Below, piece by piece: positions 1 through 7,227 of a stretch of 33,877 nt of DNA. The notes beneath the pieces are model-generated. The model saw only the letters and a program-made list of their open reading frames with translations. It was not told where the DNA came from and did not search any database. The first letter of the stretch is position 1. Each line of letters starts with the position of its first letter. The translations under genes were made by a program, and so were the position numbers. The stretch spans positions 1 to 33,877 of the forward strand of contig CAIMWS010000082.1 in NCBI GenBank assembly GCA_903845125.1, written 5' to 3'. This DNA is from an uncultured Verrucomicrobiota bacterium (GTDB taxonomy: Bacteria > Verrucomicrobiota > Verrucomicrobiia > Limisphaerales > UBA1319).

Positions 1-1139
1 GGCATGAGCACGGGCATGAGCATGAGCACGGGCATGAGCATGAGCACGGGCATGAGCATGAACACACCCATGAACATGAACACACCCATGAGCACGGGCA
101 TGAGCACGGGCATGAGCACGGGCATGAGCACGGGCATGAGCACGGGCATGAGCATGCCCATCACGGGCGGAATTTTGCGCAGATCGCCCGACTGATCCAG
201 GAGAGTTCCCTGTCCGACTGGGTCAAAACCAAAGCCGTCGCGGTTTTCCGGCGGATTGCCGAGGCGGAAGGCCGCATCCATGGGCATCCGCCGGAGGAGG
301 TGCATTTTCACGAGGTGGGCGCCATCGATTCCATTGTGGATATTGTGGGCGCCTGCCTGGCGCTGGAATCGCTCGGCAAGCCCCGGGTGCTGGCCTCGGC
401 GGTCACGGACGGCACGGGCTGGCTGGATTGCCAGCATGGCCGCCTGCCGCTGCCCGCCCCCGCCACCCTGGCGATCCTGGGGACGCGCGGCGTGCCGATC
501 ACCCAATGCGAGGAACCCTTTGAATTGGTCACCCCCACCGGCGCCGCCCTGCTGGCGGAGTTCGTCGAAAACTTCGGACCCCTGGTGGATTTCAAACCGG
601 TGCGCATCGGTTTCGGCGTGGGGACCCGCCAGCTAAAACACCGTCCCAATGTCCTGCGGGCGGTGCTCGGGGAAGCGGGCGCGGCGGACCGGGATTGGGA
701 GGTGGACCGGGTGGTTTTGCTGGAGACAAACCTGGATGATCTGCCGGCCGAGGTGCTCGGCCATTGCATGGAGCAGGCTTTTGCCCGGGGCGCCCTGGAT
801 GTCTTTTACACGGCCATCCAGATGAAAAAAAACCGGCCGGGGATCCTGCTGTCCGTGCTGTGCCCGCCGGGCCAGGAAGATCTGTTCACGGAGCTGATCC
901 TCCGCGAGACCAGCGCCTTCGGGGTGCGCCGTTCCCTTCTGGAACGACGCAAATTGCGCCGCGAATTCCGCACCGTGGAGACCTCCTTCGGGCCGCTAAC
1001 CGTCAAGCTCGGATGGCTGAACGACCGGGTGCTGCACGCTACCCCCGAATACGAATCGGCGCGCCAGTTGGCGCTCCAGGCGGGGGTCCCCTTGCACCAG
1101 GTTTACGCCGCCGCCAAACTGGGACCCGCGTATGAATAA
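1..1139 (+). CDS. larC: Nickel-pincer cofactor biosynthesis protein LarC, 5'-truncated by window edge
   Basis: LarC inserts nickel into the pyridinium dithiocarboxylate mononucleotide made by LarB and LarE, giving the nickel-pincer cofactor of lactate racemase and related enzymes. The reading frame is open from the first base (frame starting at base 3), so the true start lies upstream. The first 54 visible residues are a His-rich tract with 28 histidines. After it come typical LarC/DUF111 motifs: HFHEVGAIDSIVDIVG near base 303, TPTGAALL near base 534, and LETNLDDLPAEVLGH near base 720. Some LarC genes are split as larC1/larC2 with a programmed frameshift; here the frame is continuous to the TAA at 1137. 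The stop overlaps the start of the next gene by 8 bases, so the two are probably co-translated. larB and larE are not in the window. Confidence 0.93.
   Translation, partial: HEHGHEHEHGHEHEHGHEHEHTHEHEHTHEHGHEHGHEHGHEHGHEHGHEHAHHGRNFAQIARLIQESSLSDWVKTKAVAVFRRIAEAEGRIHGHPPEEVHFHEVGAIDSIVDIVGACLALESLGKPRVLASAVTDGTGWLDCQHGRLPLPAPATLAILGTRGVPITQCEEPFELVTPTGAALLAEFVENFGPLVDFKPVRIGFGVGTRQLKHRPNVLRAVLGEAGAADRDWEVDRVVLLETNLDDLPAEVLGHCMEQAFARGALDVFYTAIQMKKNRPGILLSVLCPPGQEDLFTELILRETSAFGVRRSLLERRKLRREFRTVETSFGPLTVKLGWLNDRVLHATPEYESARQLALQAGVPLHQVYAAAKLGPAYE
3..164 (+). repeat. In-frame 12-base tandem repeat encoding the LarC His-rich tract
   Basis: The unit CATGAGCACGGG (His-Glu-His-Gly) is repeated with variants that shorten it to CATGAG (His-Glu) or change it to give His-Thr. 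It ends in His-Ala-His-His. All units keep the larC frame. The tract runs into the left edge of the window, so its full length is unknown. His-rich segments in LarC and in other nickel chaperones such as HypB are thought to bind or store nickel. Such repeats are prone to slippage in whole codons. Confidence 0.9.
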
Positions 1140-1395
1140 TCCCGAATTGCTGAAAGTCCTCTGGTGCCCCGAGACCCGCCAGCGCCTGCAGTTGGCTGAG
1201 GCCACCTTGATCGCCCGGTTAAACCAGCAGATCGCCGCCGGAACCTTGAAAAACCGCGCGGGCCAGGCAGTTGCCACGCATTTGGACGGCGGTCTGGTGC
1301 GGGCCGATGGCCGGATTCTGTTCCCGGTGCGGCAGAATATCCCAGTGCTGCTGGCCAGCGAGGCAATCGAGTTGCCGCCAGCGGATCGGCCCTGA
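1132..1395 (+). CDS. Trm112-like/UPF0434 family small protein
   Basis: This 87-residue protein has the Trm112/UPF0434 layout: an N-terminal LLKVLWCPETRQRL segment and a C-terminal DGRILFPVRQNIPVLL segment, which matches the family pattern of Y/FPxRxxIPVLL. The ATG lies inside the last codons of larC (8-base overlap), so translational coupling is likely. Trm112-type proteins are small partners of methyltransferases and other enzymes, and many carry a zinc-binding CPxC. Here only one Cys remains (CPETR) and there is no second pair, so zinc binding is unlikely. The partner cannot be told from the sequence. A longer spacer than usual (about 40 residues) separates the two conserved blocks. Confidence 0.8.
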   Translation: MNNPELLKVLWCPETRQRLQLAEATLIARLNQQIAAGTLKNRAGQAVATHLDGGLVRADGRILFPVRQNIPVLLASEAIELPPADRP

Positions 1396-1445
1396 TCTTA
1401 AAGGGCGGTCCAGGTAATGCTTCCACTGGTTCTTTGGGCTGCAGG

Positions 1446-1483
1446 TTTGGCCGGGTGCCGGCCAAAGGCCAGGGGGGTTTTTT
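1446..1483 (+). terminator. Possible terminator of the larC-Trm112 unit
   Basis: A perfect 9-bp inverted repeat with a 3-base loop (TTTGGCCGG-GTG-CCGGCCAAA, 1446-1466) is followed, after an 11-base GC-rich spacer, by six T at 1478-1483. The spacer is longer than in a classical Rho-independent terminator, so efficiency is uncertain. It lies between two convergent genes. Confidence 0.35.
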
Positions 1484-1989
1484 CAGCCGGCCTGGCGGAT
1501 GCGCTCCCACAGCGGCTCGAGGTCGGGATCCTGGAGGGCCATTTGGCGGATGATCTTAGGTTCACCGGCTTTAAGGGCGTCCTGGAAGAGATCCCAAGCC
1601 TCGTCCAAACGGCCAAGCTGGACGGCATAACAGGCCAGATTAAAATGCACGATCGGCTCCCCGGGGAACTTCCCGCGGGCGGGCCAAAGGGCATCCCAAG
1701 CGGCCTGCAGGCCGCCAGCGGGAAGGCGCCGCAGGGAATAGGAGCGGTGCAGCCAGCCAGTCACTTGGTCCGGCGCGGAATCCAGAAGCTGCTGGCTGAT
1801 CGCCAGGCCTTTAGGCCAATCCTCACTCCGAGCAGCGAGCCCCCAGCGCAGATCCAGAATGCACGGCTGAGCCTGGTTCCCGGGGGAAATGCGGAGCAGT
1901 TCGTTCTCCGCTTCGGCGGGCAGGCCCAGTTCGATCCAGCCTTGCGCGGCGGAGTAGAAATGCGAATCAGGCGGTTCCAATTGCGACAT
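1483..1989 (-). CDS. TPR-repeat protein
   Basis: This 168-residue protein is predicted to be all-helical and cytoplasmic, with no signal peptide. It shows tetratricopeptide-like helices: WIELGLPAEAENELLRI near residues 18-34, a middle block with GLAISQQLLDSAPDQVTGWL, and FNLACYAVQLGRLDEAWDLF near residue 117. It ends with a motif often seen at the end of small TPR proteins (ALQDPDLEPLWERI). Such proteins act as protein-interaction scaffolds and no specific function can be assigned. The ATG at 1989 has no clear Shine-Dalgarno sequence. A weak promoter-like TTGCAA with a 17-base spacer lies just upstream. The gene converges on the larC unit. Confidence 0.75.
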   Translation of the reverse strand: MSQLEPPDSHFYSAAQGWIELGLPAEAENELLRISPGNQAQPCILDLRWGLAARSEDWPKGLAISQQLLDSAPDQVTGWLHRSYSLRRLPAGGLQAAWDALWPARGKFPGEPIVHFNLACYAVQLGRLDEAWDLFQDALKAGEPKIIRQMALQDPDLEPLWERIRQAG

Positions 1990-2149
1990 GGCTTAAAAAT
2001 CGCGCCAAACCTCGCGGTTTGCAAGATTGCAGGGGTGAGGTTTTACGATTTTTTGGGGATTAAATCGGCTGGAAGAGGGCTTAATCTGTTGATTTCCGCA
2101 AGGGCTTTTCAATGGCCTTGCCGGCGGCCGGGCGGATCGTTTTGGCCAA

Positions 2150-2188
2150 GCCTCAAGAAAAATGAAAAAGCCGCCCTTGCGGGCGGCT
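2150..2188 (-). terminator. Rho-independent terminator after the PEP-CTERM gene
   Basis: Read on the minus strand, a perfect 8-bp stem (AGCCGCCC with GGGCGGCT, 4-base loop, 2169-2188) is followed directly by TTTTTCATTTTTC. It begins 27 bases after the stop codon of the gene ending at 2215 and closes the secreted-protein pair. Confidence 0.85.
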
Positions 2189-2214
2189 CATGAATTGCTT
2201 GAATCAAGCCTGAA

Positions 2215-2745
2215 CTACTTGCGGCGACGGATCAGCAACGCGGCGGCGCCAAGCAGCCCCAGAGCGATCGTGGAAGGCTCAGGAATGGCGGTTTTGACGA
2301 GCAGGTTGCCAGGGAGGGCCAGCGCAGCGCCTGAAGGGGGCGCCGGGGGCTGGGCGGTATTGTCCCAGCTGCCGACCGCTTGGGTCCAAGTGATGGAACC
2401 GATCTTGGTGCCGGTGGCCCAGCTCGCACCGACATAACCGCGGAGTTCAAAATTCACTCCGGTCGCATTGGCGGCAACGCCAGGGACGATGCCCACGCCA
2501 GTATCAAAATAGCCGGCTTCGGCATTGATGGACCACTTGGTGGAACCATCGGTCGTATTCTGAACCAGAGCGCCATTGCCCAGCAGTTCAAAGAACACGC
2601 TGTCCATGGGGGCCTTGGTGCCTGCGGTATCCAAGAACACGGCCTTATCGGCATCGTAGTTGTTTAACATGACGGTGCCCACCGCCGCGAAGGAGGAGGC
2701 TGCCGAACCGATGATCAAGGCTGCAAGTAATGCTAGTCTTTTCAT
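2215..2745 (-). CDS. PEP-CTERM sorting-domain secreted protein
   Basis: This 176-residue exported protein has an N-terminal signal peptide (MKRLALLAALIIGSAASSFA, cleavage probably after SFA). Its C-terminal tail is a textbook PEP-CTERM signal: the IPEPS motif near residues 154-158, a hydrophobic helix, then the basic end RRRK. PEP-CTERM proteins are exported, cut by an exosortase and anchored or released at the cell surface, often with exopolysaccharide. The roughly 130-residue body (with GTVMLNNYDADKAVF and FELLGNGALVQNT) matches no enzyme I recognise. It lies 38 bases downstream of another secreted-protein gene, so the two are probably one operon ending at the 2150-2188 terminator. No exosortase gene is visible here. 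Confidence 0.9.
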   Translation of the reverse strand: MKRLALLAALIIGSAASSFAAVGTVMLNNYDADKAVFLDTAGTKAPMDSVFFELLGNGALVQNTTDGSTKWSINAEAGYFDTGVGIVPGVAANATGVNFELRGYVGASWATGTKIGSITWTQAVGSWDNTAQPPAPPSGAALALPGNLLVKTAIPEPSTIALGLLGAAALLIRRRK

Positions 2746-2783
2746 AGTTAGTTGGTCTGTTAGTTTTTGGTTTTGGTTGTTTA

Positions 2784-3443
2784 CTACTGATTCACGCTAA
2801 AGGTGCGTTTCCAGGCGCCAGCTGCGCCGGCTTGATAGAACATGGCTCCGGCCACGTCGAGCGTGGGTTCGCCGGTGCCGCCCGTCCAGCTGCTGGCCCG
2901 GCGGGTGAAGGTGGTGTAACCCTGGGTGGCGGTGCTGAAGATGTAGGCCTTATCGTTGGTGGCGGCCGGGAACTTCAGATCCGTTTCCAGTTTGCCCGCC
3001 TGGGGAACAATGGAGCCGATCAGGTTAAAACCAGCAACATAATTCACAGTCAGGTCCGTGCCTTGGGGAACTTCGCCCACAAAGGTGATGGTGAAATCGG
3101 TGGTTCCGGCGTTCTTGATGAAGAAGCCTTGGCCAGGATTCAACGTCGCCGTGGTGGCACCCGTGCCCGTCCAACCCGTCGAACGTTTCGTGAACGTCGA
3201 GAAGGAGGAGGATGAGGGATTATAAGCATAAACCAAGGTATTGGCCGGAACGTCCGGCAACACAGCCGTCAGCGAATTGGTGGGCTGGTTCAAGGGATTC
3301 GTCAGCAGGGCGAATTTCCCGGCGGGAACGGTGACGTTGACATAGCCAACGGCGTTCACTGAATAAACAGTTTGTGCCACCGCAGTGGCCAAGCTCGCCG
3401 CACCAAGAACGGCGGTCAGTAACAGTGTTTTATTTTTCATCAT
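2784..3443 (-). CDS. Secreted VNAVGYV-type protein with internal duplication
   Basis: This 219-residue protein has a clear signal peptide (MMKNKTLLLTAVLGAASLATAVAQ). It is followed by TVYSVNAVGYVNVTVPAGKF, a start I recognise from secreted proteins common in Verrucomicrobiota. Their function is not known to me. The body holds two related blocks: FSTFTKRSTGWTGTG (about residues 81-95) and YTTFTRRASSWTGGTGEP (about residues 175-192). Each follows a short tyrosine-rich strand, which suggests a duplicated beta-sandwich or beta-repeat unit. There is no cysteine in the mature part and no membrane anchor. It is the first gene of a two-gene unit with the PEP-CTERM protein, so the two products may act together at the surface or in the extracellular matrix. 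Confidence 0.75.
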   Translation of the reverse strand: MMKNKTLLLTAVLGAASLATAVAQTVYSVNAVGYVNVTVPAGKFALLTNPLNQPTNSLTAVLPDVPANTLVYAYNPSSSSFSTFTKRSTGWTGTGATTATLNPGQGFFIKNAGTTDFTITFVGEVPQGTDLTVNYVAGFNLIGSIVPQAGKLETDLKFPAATNDKAYIFSTATQGYTTFTRRASSWTGGTGEPTLDVAGAMFYQAGAAGAWKRTFSVNQ

Positions 3444-3473
3444 TTTTATCCTTTATATTCCGTGTGTGGACCC

Positions 3474-3527
3474 AATCTCTCAAAAGGACCCCAAAGTGTC
3501 AAATTTATTTTGAACAATTTTTGAACA
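3474..3527 (-). promoter_or_regulatory. Possible promoter and direct-repeat operator of the secreted-protein pair
   Basis: On the minus strand a perfect -35 TTGACA (3502-3497) is followed, with 17-base spacing, by a poor -10 GAGATT (3479-3474). Just upstream are two copies of TGTTCAAAA (3516-3508 and 3527-3519) with an 11-base period. That places them on the same DNA face one helical turn apart, as expected for an activator site beside -35. This is inference from position. The rest of the 318-base gap 3444-3761 holds a possible plus-strand promoter and no gene. Confidence 0.35.
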
Positions 3528-3610
3528 GCCGCTGTCTCAATTCGCTGGAGCGTATGGGAATTCCGGGCCAAGGGAGGGGTTTTTTCAGAGTTCGCTTTGC
3601 AAAGTCCTTG

Positions 3611-3640
3611 TTTCCAGAATGTTGCGGTTAACGTTATAAA
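3611..3640 (+). promoter_or_regulatory. Possible sigma-70-type promoter of the peptidase gene
   Basis: TTTCCA (3611-3616), an 18-base spacer and TATAAA (3635-3640) resemble a vegetative promoter. It would give a leader of about 115 bases before the ATG at 3762. The match is partial (4 of 6 and 5 of 6 bases). Confidence 0.3.
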
Positions 3641-3761
3641 GGCATGGCGTTCCCGTTCCCCAACCACCCGCCCGACGCCCCGCCCGACAAGGCGTCCAAA
3701 AAAAAGTGGGGTTGCGGAACTTTTTTTTTCCATTAGAGTGCCGGGAAACGCAAGGAAACTC

Positions 3762-5012
3762 ATGGAACGAACCGAAATCCCCGTCTTAGCTGACCGTCTC
3801 AATGACCGTAACTGTCCCAACCCTGGCTTCAGGACGACGCCCAAGTTGGGCATGATCTTGGGATTGCTCCTGATCTGGGCCCCACAAAGCCAGGCGTCCA
3901 AGAACCGTTTTTTAACCGAGGTTCCGGATTACGACTGGTGGCGGGGATGTTTCGGAACCGCCACCGGCAACCTGATGGGGTATTGGGACCGCCATGGCAT
4001 GGATCGTTTTTACACCGGCCCCACCACCGGCGGGGTGGCTCCCCTGGATAGCGGGGCCAGCCACGGCGGCATCCGATCCATGTGGGCTTCCCGGGCGGGA
4101 TTTGACGGGCGCCCGGCGAACAAGCCCGGGCACGATGATGATTATTGGATTGGTTATGAGGACACCGACTCGGATCCGTGGGAGGGCAGCGGCCGGCCGG
4201 AGCATGAGCCCGATTGCATCGGCGACTTCATCGGCTTGAACCAGCTAAAGTGGAGCAACTTGAACGGGGAGTGCGCCGGCAATGTGGATGGTTACGTGTT
4301 CACTTTCTGGGACGCCACCGCGGAGCGGCGCTGGAATTTCACACCCCCCGCGCTGGATGGCCAGCCGGTGCGGGATGTGCCCAGCGGTTTGGCGGCTTGG
4401 ACCCGCTACCGGGGCAGCGAGTGCGAAACCTTCAGCCAGCTGGCGGAGATAAACCCGGAAGTACCTGTGGGCAAGGGTTTTACGTATGACGACCTGGTGC
4501 GGGAAATCGAGGCCGGATACCCGGTTTTGCTGTTTCTCCAGGATACCCATGCCAAATCGCGGCCGGTCGGCCCGATCCCCAATGCCAACCCGAGCCTGCA
4601 CGGCATCCTGGCGTATGGATATTATGCGGAAGGAACCCAGAAATATGTCCGGCTGCGGGATAGCTGGGCGGGAGGGGATAACCGTTTTTGCTCGTGGATG
4701 CCGGGAGCCTGGCTGGCAGACTTGCCGCTGCGGGGGGTGATTGGCTACCACCCAAAACCGAAAATCACCCAATACACCCGGAACACGGATTCCATCACCC
4801 TGGCTTGGGAAGGGCCGGCCTCGGTGATATTCGACAGCAATACCGGCACCACGACGCCGGTGCATAATTATGTGGTCGAGCAGGCCAGCGTGACCGATCC
4901 CACCCATTTCACCGCCATCACCCCATCCTCCCCGAACCACTCGGCCACGGTGCCGATTAAAGGGCTGGAATCATCCCTGCTGCGGATCCGGCTGACGGCC
5001 GGTGGGAATTAA
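3762..5012 (+). CDS. Secreted C39-like cysteine peptidase with C-terminal Fn3-like domain
   Basis: The protein has 416 residues. The ATG at 3762 is chosen because AAGGA lies 5 bases upstream, although the frame stays open further 5'. A hydrophobic segment MILGLLLIWA (31-40) before SQASKN acts as a signal sequence with a long N-region. An alternative start at 3852 would give a compact signal peptide but lacks a ribosome site. The candidate catalytic Cys is C63 in WWRGCFGTATGNLMGYWDRHG, typical of C39-like peptidases (GCxPTA-MxxGYYD). The candidate His is H280 in SLHGILAYGYY, and D300 in VRLRDSW is a candidate third residue. Residues from about 325 (KPKITQYTRNTDSITLAWEG) look like a fibronectin type III or similar beta-sandwich. 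It is probably exported; the substrate is unknown. It stands alone, divergent from the secreted-protein pair. Confidence 0.75.
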   Translation: MERTEIPVLADRLNDRNCPNPGFRTTPKLGMILGLLLIWAPQSQASKNRFLTEVPDYDWWRGCFGTATGNLMGYWDRHGMDRFYTGPTTGGVAPLDSGASHGGIRSMWASRAGFDGRPANKPGHDDDYWIGYEDTDSDPWEGSGRPEHEPDCIGDFIGLNQLKWSNLNGECAGNVDGYVFTFWDATAERRWNFTPPALDGQPVRDVPSGLAAWTRYRGSECETFSQLAEINPEVPVGKGFTYDDLVREIEAGYPVLLFLQDTHAKSRPVGPIPNANPSLHGILAYGYYAEGTQKYVRLRDSWAGGDNRFCSWMPGAWLADLPLRGVIGYHPKPKITQYTRNTDSITLAWEGPASVIFDSNTGTTTPVHNYVVEQASVTDPTHFTAITPSSPNHSATVPIKGLESSLLRIRLTAGGN

Positions 5013-5198
5013 GCAGGGAAGAGCCAGAGGTGGCGGGTGGGCCTCACGCCGGTGAGCCAGGGGGCAGGCCCAGGAGGGTGCGCGACGGAGCGGGCGCCCC
5101 ACTGGCCACAGGCTGTCTTATGCAGCCTGAAGCATTCACGCCAGCTGGCTAATGACCGCCAGGGGCGCACCGGCGGGCCCAGGCCACCGGCTGGAAAT

Positions 5199-5280
5199 GG
5201 GCCGTGGAGGAATCGAAGGGTTGACAAAACGAACAGCCGGCATACTCTACCAACTCCAAGCTGATCCGAGCCGGTGGCCC
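5199..5280 (-). pseudogene. Possible decayed tRNA(Asn)-like sequence (anticodon-like GTT)
   Basis: Read on the minus strand, tRNA elements appear in order. A 5-bp acceptor-like pair GGGCC/GGCCC forms the ends. A D-stem-like GCTC/GAGT encloses the D-loop hallmark AGTTGGTA. CCGGCTGTT then matches the 5' side of a tRNA(Asn) anticodon arm, and TTCGATT sits at the T-loop position 12 bases before the acceptor end. AGTTGGTAGAG is an 11-base identity with typical bacterial tRNAs. However, the anticodon and T stems do not pair, the D-loop is about 12 bases too long, and there is no CCA. It is therefore at best a relic, and chance cannot be excluded. Confidence 0.35.
5221..5248 (+). promoter_or_regulatory. 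Candidate fhs promoter
   Basis: A perfect TTGACA (5221-5226) is followed by a 16-base spacer and TACTCT (5243-5248, 3 of 6 matches). It would give a leader of about 170 bases for fhs. It overlaps the tRNA-like sequence, so one of the two readings may be fortuitous. Confidence 0.25.
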
Positions 5281-5426
5281 GCCCGCCGCCGTTGAGCAGC
5301 GCCGCGGGGCAGGCCGGGCAGGACCGCCAGATCGGGCCTTACCGGTCCCGCCGCAGGCTGGCGCGCGCCGGTGCGGCCGCTCGGAAATGGTGGAATGATG
5401 ATTTTAACAAGCAGCCAAAGTTGAAT

Positions 5427-7073
5427 ATGAGTATCCCGACCCATCCCCCAGCCGGCGAGGCGGTTGCGCCCCGGAGGATCCAGGAAGTGGCCCGCGAACT
5501 GCACCTGGATCTGGACCAGATTTTACCCCACGGCCATTACATCGCGAAAATCCCCATCGATGAACTGGCGGCCCGGGAAGGCCAGCCGGACGGGCAGTTG
5601 ATCCTGGTTTCAGCCATGACGCCCACGCCCCAAGGGGAAGGCAAAACCACGACCACGATCGGCCTGGGCGACGCCCTGCGGCACCTGGGTAAGAAGACCA
5701 TGATCTGCCTGCGGGAGCCATCCCTGGGGCCTTATTTCGGGATCAAGGGCGGGGGCACCGGCTCGGGGCGGGCACAGGTGGTGCCGGCGGAGACGATCAA
5801 CCTGCATTTCGTGGGGGATATGTACGCCGTCACGAAGGCCAACAACCTGCTGGCGGCGATGGTGGACAACCACCTCCACCACGGCAACGAGCTGGGCATC
5901 GACCCGCGGCGCATCACCCTGCGGCGGGTGATCGACCTGAACGACCGCGCCCTGCGGGAAATTTTTGTGGGTCTCGGCGGGACCAAGAACGGCGTGCCGC
6001 GCAAGGACGGGTTCAACATCACGCCCGCCTCGGAGGTGATGGCCATCCTGTGCCTGGCCCGGAATTTCGCCGACCTCGGGGAAAGGGTCAGCCGGATGGT
6101 GGTGGGATTCACCTATAAAGGGCGGCCGGTGCGGGCCGGGGAGGTCGAGGCGGTGGGGGCCATGCAAGTGCTGCTGCGGGATGCGGTGCACCCGAACCTG
6201 GTGCAAACCGCGGAGGGCACGCCCGCCCTGGTGCACGCCGGCCCGTTCGCGAACATCGCCCAAGGCACCAACAGCGCCATCGCCACGCGCCTGGCCCTGA
6301 AGCTGGCGGATTACGTGGTGACGGAGGCCGGGTTCGCCACGGACTTGGGCGCGGAAAAATTCTTCCACATCAAATGCCGGTTGAACGGCCTGCAGCCCAA
6401 GGCGGTGGTGATTGTGGCGACCGCCAAGGCGGTGGCCTACCACGGGGGCGCCGGCCCCCACGGGGGCCTGGCCAACCTGGCCAAGCACATCGAAAACATC
6501 CGCCTGTTCGGCCTGGATCCGGTGGTGGCCATCAACCGGTTCACGGACGACCAGCCTGAAGACCTGGAAAAAATCGTGAAGTTCTGCGCCAAGCAGGAGG
6601 TGGAGGCGGTGGTGGCGCGGCATTGGGCGGAGGGGGGACCCGGCGCCGTGGCCCTGGCGGAAGCGGTGCTGCGGGTGCTGGAGAAAAACCGGCGGCGCAA
6701 ATTGAAATTCCTTTACCCGTTGGAGGCCCCGCTGGACCGCAAGCTCGAGCGGCTGGCCAAGCTGGTTTACGGCGCCGCCGGGGTGGACTTCAACCGGGAT
6801 GCGGAAACGGATCTCCAACTGCTCACCCGCAACGGCTTCGGCGGGCTGCCCATCTGCGTGGCCAAAACGGCCAACTCCCTCTCGGACGATGCGGCGCTGC
6901 GCGGCCGGCCCAAGGATTTCCGCATCACGGTCAACGAATTGCGGATCTCGGCGGGAGCGGGCTTCGTGGTGGCCATCTGCGGCAATATTGTCACCATGCC
7001 CGGGCTGCCCAAGGTGCCCGCCGCCGCCCGGATCAAGGTCTCGCCGGATGGCCGGGCCTCCGGATTGACTTGA
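5427..7073 (+). CDS. fhs: Formate-tetrahydrofolate ligase
   Basis: This enzyme uses ATP to join formate to tetrahydrofolate, giving 10-formyl-THF for purine synthesis, formyl-Met and one-carbon flux. From the ATG at 5427 it has 548 residues, close to the usual 550-560. Family motifs are ARELHLDLDQILPHGHYIAK near residue 22, the P-loop-like TPTPQGEGKTTT at 65-76, REPSLGPYFGIKGGGTGSG, INLHFVGDMYAVTKANNLLA, GFNITPASEVMAILCLA, and the C-terminal MPGLPKVPAA. The start is chosen by homology, since the ribosome site is weak. In the C-terminal block the usual GDIM/GEIM before the MPGLP motif reads GNIV here, a mild deviation. Other folate genes are not in the window. The next gene begins 154 bases downstream and may be independent. 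Confidence 0.96.
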   Translation: MSIPTHPPAGEAVAPRRIQEVARELHLDLDQILPHGHYIAKIPIDELAAREGQPDGQLILVSAMTPTPQGEGKTTTTIGLGDALRHLGKKTMICLREPSLGPYFGIKGGGTGSGRAQVVPAETINLHFVGDMYAVTKANNLLAAMVDNHLHHGNELGIDPRRITLRRVIDLNDRALREIFVGLGGTKNGVPRKDGFNITPASEVMAILCLARNFADLGERVSRMVVGFTYKGRPVRAGEVEAVGAMQVLLRDAVHPNLVQTAEGTPALVHAGPFANIAQGTNSAIATRLALKLADYVVTEAGFATDLGAEKFFHIKCRLNGLQPKAVVIVATAKAVAYHGGAGPHGGLANLAKHIENIRLFGLDPVVAINRFTDDQPEDLEKIVKFCAKQEVEAVVARHWAEGGPGAVALAEAVLRVLEKNRRRKLKFLYPLEAPLDRKLERLAKLVYGAAGVDFNRDAETDLQLLTRNGFGGLPICVAKTANSLSDDAALRGRPKDFRITVNELRISAGAGFVVAICGNIVTMPGLPKVPAAARIKVSPDGRASGLT

Positions 7074-7227
7074 TCGCGATGGCCTGGCGCGCCCCCGGCC
7101 GGGACGGGCAGCCGCGCTCCCGCGGCTGACTCCGGCGCGGCCGGGCTGCATGCTGAGCGCCATAAGGAATAATCGGTGACTTGATCGGTAAAATGGTTTA
7201 ACCACTTGTGGCTGGAAGAGGAACGTC

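Larger units (their letters stand above)
5013..5426 (+). other. Intergenic region upstream of fhs, no protein gene seen
   Basis: This 414-base GC-rich stretch separates the peptidase from fhs. The fhs frame is open upstream from about 5274, but that extension is low-complexity and unlike the family. I see no protein gene. The stretch contains a tRNA-like degenerate sequence on the minus strand (5199-5280) and a candidate promoter with a perfect TTGACA (5221-5226). Confidence 0.6.

Noticed and set aside
1-165. CRISPR-like direct repeats
   Set aside because: The units are adjacent with no spacers, keep the larC reading frame and encode the His-rich tract.
5335-5350. 16-base identity (CGGGCCTTACCGGTCC) with 20774-20789
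   Set aside because: One copy is the 3' end of the beta-propeller gene, the flanks do not match and a single match of this length in a GC-rich 34-kb window can arise by chance.
7109-7128. Perfect 8-bp hairpin after fhs as terminator
   Set aside because: CAGCCGCG-CTCC-CGCGGCTG is a good stem but no T tract follows on either strand, so it is not called as a terminator.
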